A stretch of DNA of 64,000 nucleotides from Actinomycetota bacterium. GTDB lineage: Bacteria; Actinomycetota; Acidimicrobiia; Acidimicrobiales; Ilumatobacteraceae. Under the pieces are notes generated by a model. The model did not search any database, was not told the DNA's origin, and worked only from the letters and a program-made list of their open reading frames with translations. The position numbers and the translations under genes were made by a program. The stretch covers positions 111,128 through 175,127 of the forward strand of contig JACQZZ010000042.1 in assembly GCA_016213625.1 (NCBI GenBank), in the 5' to 3' direction. This document shows, piece after piece, positions 58,912-64,000 of this stretch (the stretch's first letter is position 1; each line of letters begins with the position of its first letter).

Positions 58912-60687
58912 GTGCCCGACGACAGCAAGGATCCGAGGAACCCACGCGCTGGGCAGCCCGCGGACCCGCAGGGGGTGAGCTGGCCGCTCGTGGAACGGCG
59001 CCAGAGCGATCGCCCACCGCCTGACGGCGTCGATCGCCGCGGCCCGCGCACCCTGCACCCGGTGCCGGCCAACCCCACGCTCAGCGCGGCACCGTTGTGG
59101 CCCTTCCGCCTCGCGGCGCTGGCCGGGGCGCTGGTTCGTGCCGTCCCCGAACTGTCCGAAGGTCACTGGAGCCTCAGCGTCATCACCGGTCTCGCGGTGG
59201 CCTACACCCTCGCCGCGTGCCTGGTGCCCGCGCCGTACCGCAACGACCCGATGGTGCGTCGGCGCATCGTGATCGAGCAGACCCTGAACACCGCCGCGGT
59301 ACTGCTCACCGGCGCGTGGGGCTCCCCCTTCGTGCTCTTCTTCGTGCCCACCGGCATGCTCGCCGGGTTCGCCGCCGGCGAGATGTATAGCGTGTACATC
59401 GCCACGGCCGCGGTGGTGGTCACCACCGTGCAGTACGTGGGCGACGTGGGCGTGCGGACGGGCCTGCAGGACGGCGCCCTGTGGGCCGGCTTGCTGCTGC
59501 TCGTGGCGTTCACCAGTGGGCTCGCGCACCGCGCCGCGGCCGACGCCGCCAAGCAGCAGCAGGTGGCGCTCGATCGGGTGAGTCGCCTCGCCGAGGCCAA
59601 CTCGCTGCTGTTCGCGCTGCAGCGAGTGGCACAGACGCTGCCCGCCTCGCTCGACCTCGACGAGGTGCTGGACTCCACGGTGGGTCGATTGAGATCGATG
59701 ATCAACCACGACGGCCTCGCCGTGTACCTGCTCGACACCACCACCGAGCGGATGGTGCCGGCGCGCACCCACGGAGTGGCCCGGCCGCGCGCCTACGGCC
59801 TCGAAGAGCTGCCACGCGGGTTGAAGATGGCGATGGACTCCCCCAAGACCGTACGACTCGACTTCCTGTCCGACGGGCAGGGCGTCGCCACCGACAGCCA
59901 CTCCGGTCTGTATGCCGCGCTCCGCACCCGAGGTGCACTCGTCGGCATGATCGCCGTCGAGTCGAATCAGTCGGCCGGCTTCGGGCAACAGCAGGCCGAG
60001 GTGGTGCACGGCCTCACGGAGCCGTTCGGCATCGCCATCGACAACGCGCGCATGTTCCTGCGCATCAGCACCCTCGCGGCCGACGAGGAACGCAAACGCA
60101 TCGCCCGCGACCTGCACGACCACGTCGGTTCGTCGCTGGCGCTCATCGGCTTCGAGGTCGACCGGGCCATCTCCATGGCCGTCAACGACGACGACGTCGA
60201 GCCGATCCTCCGCGAGCTCCGAGGGCAGGTCACGGCCGTGGTCGCCGACGTGCGTGAGACCCTGTACGACCTGCGCACCGACGTCAGCGACACCCGCGAC
60301 CTGAGCGCGACGGTACGCGAGTTCCTGTCCCGTGTGGAGCAGCGCAGCGGCATCCGCACCACCTCCGACATGGACCTCGGTCGCCGCCTGCCGCTGCTGC
60401 TCGAACGCGAGCTGTGGCAGATCGTGCGTGAGGCAGTCGTGAACGCCGAGCGCCACTCGAAGGCCACCGACCTGAACGTCAGCGCCCAGCGCGACGGCGA
60501 CATGATCACCCTTGTCGTCCGCGACAACGGCGTGGGGCTGGACGCGACACGTGCCCGTCCGGACAGCTACGGTCTGATGGGCATGCGCGAGCGTGCTCAC
60601 CGCCTCGACGGCGAACTGCACGTGCGGTCCGCCCCCGGAGGCGGCACCGAAATGCGAATCGACCTACCAGAAGGACCCCCTCGCTGA
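58912..60687 (+). CDS. NarL-type sensor histidine kinase
   Basis: A 591-residue kinase: a hydrophilic N terminus (~1-60), about four to six membrane helices (~62-205), a short coiled coil, a GAF domain (~240-385), the HisKA_3 box ADEERKRIARDLHDHVGSS with His402, and an HATPase_c domain (~490-590) with NAERHSKA, DNGVGLD and YGLMGMRERAHRLDGEL. It should autophosphorylate and pass phosphate to the adjacent response regulator, whose start shares one base with its stop. Signal unknown. GTG 58912, leaderless. Confidence 0.93.
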   Translation: MPDDSKDPRNPRAGQPADPQGVSWPLVERRQSDRPPPDGVDRRGPRTLHPVPANPTLSAAPLWPFRLAALAGALVRAVPELSEGHWSLSVITGLAVAYTLAACLVPAPYRNDPMVRRRIVIEQTLNTAAVLLTGAWGSPFVLFFVPTGMLAGFAAGEMYSVYIATAAVVVTTVQYVGDVGVRTGLQDGALWAGLLLLVAFTSGLAHRAAADAAKQQQVALDRVSRLAEANSLLFALQRVAQTLPASLDLDEVLDSTVGRLRSMINHDGLAVYLLDTTTERMVPARTHGVARPRAYGLEELPRGLKMAMDSPKTVRLDFLSDGQGVATDSHSGLYAALRTRGALVGMIAVESNQSAGFGQQQAEVVHGLTEPFGIAIDNARMFLRISTLAADEERKRIARDLHDHVGSSLALIGFEVDRAISMAVNDDDVEPILRELRGQVTAVVADVRETLYDLRTDVSDTRDLSATVREFLSRVEQRSGIRTTSDMDLGRRLPLLLERELWQIVREAVVNAERHSKATDLNVSAQRDGDMITLVVRDNGVGLDATRARPDSYGLMGMRERAHRLDGELHVRSAPGGGTEMRIDLPEGPPR

Positions 60688-61313
60688 TGGCCACCACCGT
60701 TGTTCTCGTCGATGATCACACGATGCTCCGACAGGGGCTGCGCCGGGCGCTGGAGGCCGAGGGCGTGAAGGTCATCGGCGAAGCGAGCGACGGCGACGAG
60801 GGTGTGAAGGTGGCGCTGGCCGCCAAGCCCGACGTGGTGCTGATGGACGTGTCGATGCCCGGCACCGATGGCATCGACGCCACGAAGCGCCTCGTCGGCG
60901 CCGACAACCGCATGCGCGTCATCATGCTCACCATGCACGCCGATCGCGACGTCATCGACCGAGCCATCAAGGCTGGCGCCGTCGGCTACCTCACCAAGGA
61001 CGCATCGATCGGCGAGGTCATCGAGGCCATCCGCCTCGCGGCCAACGGCGATCGCCCGATGTCGCCGCGCCTGGCCGAGGCCATGCTCACCGAGGCCCGG
61101 AAGGACACCGAGGCCATCATCTCCAGCCGCGAGGAAGAGGTGCTGCAGTTGGTGGCCGACGGCTACGGCACCACCGAGATCGCCGACAAACTGTTCATCA
61201 GCCAGAAGACGGTGAAGAACCACCTGGCGTCCATCTACGAGAAGCTCAACGCCCGCGACCGCACGCAGGCCGTGCTGCTCGCCGTGAAGATGGGCATCGT
61301 CAAGCTCACCTGA
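60687..61313 (+). CDS. NarL/FixJ-family response regulator
   Basis: A 208-residue regulator: receiver domain with acidic pair Asp9-Asp10, phospho-acceptor Asp54 in VVLMDVSMPGTDG and Lys in GYLTKDASIGEV; C-terminal LuxR-type HTH with SREEEVLQLVADGYGTTEIADKLFISQKTVKNHLASIYEKLNARDR. It is the cognate partner of the kinase (overlapping TGATG). Confidence 0.95.
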   Translation: MATTVVLVDDHTMLRQGLRRALEAEGVKVIGEASDGDEGVKVALAAKPDVVLMDVSMPGTDGIDATKRLVGADNRMRVIMLTMHADRDVIDRAIKAGAVGYLTKDASIGEVIEAIRLAANGDRPMSPRLAEAMLTEARKDTEAIISSREEEVLQLVADGYGTTEIADKLFISQKTVKNHLASIYEKLNARDRTQAVLLAVKMGIVKLT

Positions 61314-61357
61314 ACCAGGCGGCGAAGTCCTCGTCGTGAACCGAGTCCGAGACGCGA

Positions 61358-61392
61358 CGAAGGGGCACGGACCGTGGTCCGTGCCCCCTTCG
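61358..61392. terminator. Bidirectional terminator between the response regulator and rpsA
   Basis: A very stable hairpin: CGAAGGGGCACGGACC (61358-61373), loop GT, then GGTCCGTGCCCCCTTCG (61376-61392) with one bulged C. It lies between two convergent genes (stops at 61313 and 61419), so it can serve both. Confidence 0.75.
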
Positions 61393-61418
61393 TGCAGATC
61401 ACGTGGATCGTGACGAGA

Positions 61419-62786
61419 TCAGGCCTCTTCGGCCACTTCCTCGGCCGGAGCCTCGGTGACCTCGCCGGCCTCGGCGGCTTCCGCAGCAGCAGCTGCAGCG
61501 GCGGCCTCGGCGGCTTCCGGGTTCTCCTGGTAGTACTCGGCCCACGCGGCTTCGCGCTCGGCGTCGTCCTGACCGGCGGTCCAGTTGCCGTGCTCGTCGA
61601 TCTCGAAGTGCTGGCGGTACTCCTCGGCGAGCTCGCCACCTTCGGCGGCCTGCTTGATGGAGAGGCTGATGCGACGACGGGCGAGGTCGAGATCGATGAT
61701 CTTGACCCACAGCTCCTCGCCGGGGGTGACGACCTGCTCGGGGGCATCGACGTGGTGCGTGGACATCTCGGAGATGTGCACGAGACCTTCGATGCCGTCG
61801 CCCACCTGCACGAAACCGCCGAACGGCACGAGCTTGGTGACACGGCCGTAGACGAGCTGGCCGACCTCGTGGGTGCTGGCGAACTCCTGCCACGGATCCT
61901 GCTGGGTGGCCTTCAGCGAGAGGCTGATGCGCTCGCGGTCGAAGTCGACGTCGAGCACCTGCACGGTGACCTTGTCGCCGACGGCGACCACGGCACCCGG
62001 GTGATCCACGTGCTTCCACGACAGCTCGCTGACGTGGATGAGACCGTCCATGCCGCCGAGATCACCGACTGCACCGAACGACACGACGCTGCTGACGACA
62101 CCCTCGCGGACTTCGCCCGGCTTGAGGTTGACGAGGAAGCTGTCGCGGCTTTCCTTCTGGGTCTCTTCGAGGTACGCACGACGGCTGAGCACCACGTTGT
62201 TGCGGTTCTTGTCGAGCTCGATGATCTTGGCCTGGACGGTCTTGCCGACGTACGGCTGCAGGTCGCGCACGCGGCGCAGTTCGACGAGGGACGCCGGCAG
62301 GAAGCCGCGCAGACCGATGTCGACGATGAGGCCGCCCTTGACGACCTCGATGACCGGACCCTCGACCATGCCCTCGGCTTCCTTGATCTTCTCGATGGTG
62401 CCCCACGCACGTTCGTACTGGGCACGCTTCTTCGAGAGGACCAGGCGGCCTTCCTTGTCTTCCTTGGTGAGCACGAGCGCCTCGACCGAGTCGCCCAGCG
62501 AGACGATCTCGTTCGGATCGACGTCGTTGCGGATGCTCAGCTCGCGGGCCGGGATGACACCCTCGCTCTTGTAGCCGATGTCGAGCAGCACTTCGTCCTT
62601 GTCGACCTTCACGACGATGCCGTGGACGAGCTGGCCGTCCTCGACGTCGACCATGGTGCCGGAGATGGCCTCGGCGAATGACATGCCGAGATCGTCGGAG
62701 ACGATTTCGCGGGGGGTGTAGTTGCCCTCTTCGTCGAAGGTGCCGAAGGCACCGCTGGCTACTGAGGGGGTCTGGGTATCGGACAA
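61419..62786 (-). CDS. rpsA: 30S ribosomal protein S1
   Basis: A 455-residue S1 with four S1/OB repeats (about residues 40-105, 120-190, 210-275, 295-365), for example VVSFGAVGDLGGMDGLIHVSELSWKHVDHP and VPFGGFVQVGDGIEGLVHISEMSTHHVDAP. Four repeats, against six in E. coli, is usual for actinobacteria. The C-terminal ~65 residues are acidic and Ala-rich (runs of A with E), probably disordered. The start is TTG 62786 without a clear ribosome site. An extended -10 (TGCTATCCT, 62849-62841) gives a leader of roughly 50 nt. Confidence 0.95.
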   Translation of the reverse strand: MSDTQTPSVASGAFGTFDEEGNYTPREIVSDDLGMSFAEAISGTMVDVEDGQLVHGIVVKVDKDEVLLDIGYKSEGVIPARELSIRNDVDPNEIVSLGDSVEALVLTKEDKEGRLVLSKKRAQYERAWGTIEKIKEAEGMVEGPVIEVVKGGLIVDIGLRGFLPASLVELRRVRDLQPYVGKTVQAKIIELDKNRNNVVLSRRAYLEETQKESRDSFLVNLKPGEVREGVVSSVVSFGAVGDLGGMDGLIHVSELSWKHVDHPGAVVAVGDKVTVQVLDVDFDRERISLSLKATQQDPWQEFASTHEVGQLVYGRVTKLVPFGGFVQVGDGIEGLVHISEMSTHHVDAPEQVVTPGEELWVKIIDLDLARRRISLSIKQAAEGGELAEEYRQHFEIDEHGNWTAGQDDAEREAAWAEYYQENPEAAEAAAAAAAAEAAEAGEVTEAPAEEVAEEA

Positions 62787-62840
62787 GGGAAACTGCTTTC
62801 GGACAAGAACCTGAAGGCCCGGCGGATTCCGGACCCAGGA

Positions 62841-62849
62841 AGGATAGCA
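62841..62849 (-). promoter_or_regulatory. Extended -10 promoter of rpsA
   Basis: TGCTATCCT (62849-62841, minus strand) has the TGn extension plus TATCCT and would start transcription near 62834, leaving a ~48-nt 5' UTR before the TTG start. No -35 is clear. Confidence 0.45.
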
Positions 62850-62868
62850 GCCAACACCTGCGGAGTCA

Positions 62869-63747
62869 TCAGGCGCGGCGGGCCACCACCAGGAATTCAG
62901 CCGTCTCCACCGTGGGCGTCGCCAGGGCGTACGCGCCCGGTTCCACGCTGTTCACCGACTCGACCACCAGCCCGGCCGCGCGGCACAGCACGCGGAGCTC
63001 TCGCGGGGTGTAGCACCCGGTCCACAGGTCGACCGTCTTGGACGCACCGGTCTCGCTGCGCACCTCGGTGTGCTCGTGGTTCACCCCGGTGTCCGCGTCG
63101 AAGGTGGAGCGGCCCTCGCCCTCGCCGTCGAAGTACTTCACGGCGAAGTAGGCGTTGAACGCGCTCAACGCCAGTCGACCGCCGGGACGGAGGGCGCTGG
63201 CCATGCCGGACAGCACCCGTTCGTCGTCGTCGTTCGCCGTCATCAGGCCGAATGCACCCTGGCAGAGGCAGATCACCAGGTCGAACTCGGCCTCGAAGGC
63301 CAGGTCGCGGGCGTCCATTCGCTCGAAGGTGGCACCTGCCGGGGCATCGGCCCTGGCCAGCTCCACGAACCGCTCGCTGATGTCGATGCCGTGCACGGCG
63401 AGCCCGCGGCGGGCCAACTCGTGTGCGTGACGGCCGGGTCCGCACCCCACATCGAGCACGCGCATCCCCGGTTGCAGGCCCAGCTCGCGGACGAGGAATT
63501 CGACCTCCTGCACCGTCCCCTTGGTGAACGAGTACCGCAGATACGCACTCCCGAGGTGTTCAGCAACGGGTTCGAACCAATGCTGGTGGTCGGGACTGGC
63601 CTCCGCTTCGCTTCGGCTGCTCCCTCCGTGCGGATCCTCCGCTGGCGCTCCGTCCCGCCTCGCCACGACCGATGCAGAGCCGGGGGGCTCGGTCGACGCC
63701 GCAGCCTCGAGTCGACCGCCGTCTGGGTCCCGACCATTCACCGTCAC
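62869..63747 (-). CDS. Class I SAM-dependent methyltransferase
   Basis: A 292-residue protein. The first ~60 residues are low-complexity and hydrophilic; the methyltransferase domain follows with VLDVGCGPGRHAHELARRG (motif I), VHGIDISERFVELARADA, FDLVICLCQGAFGLM and MASALRPGGRLALSAFNAY. Substrate unknown. GTG 63747 overlaps the polA stop by 4 bp. It ends 82 bp before rpsA's start codon, in the usual polA-rpsA neighbourhood. Confidence 0.85.
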   Translation of the reverse strand: MTVNGRDPDGGRLEAAASTEPPGSASVVARRDGAPAEDPHGGSSRSEAEASPDHQHWFEPVAEHLGSAYLRYSFTKGTVQEVEFLVRELGLQPGMRVLDVGCGPGRHAHELARRGLAVHGIDISERFVELARADAPAGATFERMDARDLAFEAEFDLVICLCQGAFGLMTANDDDERVLSGMASALRPGGRLALSAFNAYFAVKYFDGEGEGRSTFDADTGVNHEHTEVRSETGASKTVDLWTGCYTPRELRVLCRAAGLVVESVNSVEPGAYALATPTVETAEFLVVARRA

Positions 63748-64000
63748 TTCCCTGCGGCCCAGGTGGTGCCCCACGCGGCATTGACCTCGAGGGGCACGTC
63801 CAGCTCGGCGGCGGACTTCATCAGGTCGAGCACCAGCGGGCCCACCTTGTCCTTCTCGCCCACCGGCACCTCGACGAGGACTTCGTCGTGCACCTGGAGG
63901 ACGATGCGGCTGGCCACGCCGATGTCGTCGAGCGCCTGGTCGATGTTCACCAGCGCCACCTTGAAGATGTCGGCGGCCAGACCCTGGATGCCGGCGTTCA
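63744..64000 (-). CDS. polA: DNA polymerase I, C-terminal end (rest outside window)
   Basis: The last ~85 residues of a family A polymerase. The frame is open to the right edge and reads NAGIQGLAADIFKVALVNID, then RIVLQVHDEVLVEVP with the motif C His-Asp catalytic pair, ending VNAAWGTTWAAGK. The start lies beyond 64000. Its stop overlaps the methyltransferase start by 4 bp. Confidence 0.95.
   Translation of the reverse strand, partial: NAGIQGLAADIFKVALVNIDQALDDIGVASRIVLQVHDEVLVEVPVGEKDKVGPLVLDLMKSAAELDVPLEVNAAWGTTWAAGK

Noticed and set aside
59097..60257. Alternative-frame ORFs inside the histidine kinase gene
   Set aside because: Arg/Ala/His-rich shadows of a gene with clear GAF, HisKA_3 and HATPase motifs.

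Overview
This 64 kb window is a dense, high-GC bacterial chromosome segment, almost certainly from an actinobacterium. Markers are a mycothiol-type formaldehyde dehydrogenase, two F420-type (LLM) oxidoreductases, LexA boxes of the CGAAC-N4-GTTCG type, rpsA next to polA, and many GTG/TTG starts. The mix of primary-metabolism genes with compact, apparently leaderless promoters suggests the Acidimicrobiia/Ilumatobacter neighbourhood, but that placement is inference.

Layout. 1-6.2 kb: the end of a 2-oxoglutarate oxygenase; a leftward operon of a biotinyl-domain/carboxyltransferase fusion, an NSAR/OSBS-type enolase-superfamily enzyme and a GNAT acyltransferase; divergently a stand-alone LigD-type polymerase with a metallo-beta-lactamase-fold protein. 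6.2-7.9 kb: mycothiol-dependent formaldehyde oxidation (MscR plus an MBL-fold hydrolase). 8-12.9 kb: a catabolic island controlled by TetR, made of an acyl-CoA-dehydrogenase-like flavoprotein, an alpha/beta hydrolase, a NicX-like (2,5-dihydroxypyridine dioxygenase family) protein and a VOC-cupin-cupin fusion. 12.9-21.8 kb: an LLM oxidoreductase, an OafA-type acyltransferase, a serine hydrolase, a multicopper oxidase with a membrane partner, a small conserved protein and a CapA-like protein.

22.0-26.9 kb is the main discovery candidate: a 4.9 kb integrative element inserted in the 3' end of tRNA-Leu(GAG). It is bounded by 18-bp identical direct repeats and carries only a GmrSD-like DUF262/DUF1524 nuclease, a Rep_trans-like replication initiator and a large serine recombinase, with at most one further small ORF. 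The recombinase stop codon lies inside the tRNA gene, and the tRNA's probable native terminator now sits beyond the far end of the element.

27-37.8 kb: secG, a complete peptide/nickel-type ABC importer (oppA-oppB-oppC-oppD-oppF order), the glycolytic tpiA-pgk-gap cluster, rapZ and a methyltransferase. 37.8-47.2 kb: an LLM oxidoreductase, an M20 peptidase, a small HTH protein with tandem operators, uvrC, a rhomboid-like membrane protein, an MFS transporter and uvrA. 47.3-51.5 kb: a five-gene MoxR/DUF58/DUF4129 membrane operon joined throughout by 4-bp overlaps. 51.5-64 kb: a degenerate-GGDEF/EAL protein, a glycosidase-like protein overlapping uvrB, uvrB with a LexA box, a double-GNAT protein, coaE, a NarL-family two-component pair, rpsA, a methyltransferase and the 3' end of polA.

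Two themes recur. Adjacent co-directional genes are joined by ATGA/GTGA overlaps. Many transcription units start 6-9 nt after a TANNNT-like -10 element, implying leaderless mRNAs; in two divergent pairs one TA dinucleotide appears to serve the -10 elements of both directions. All coordinates, motifs and repeats were read by eye; no database search was run.
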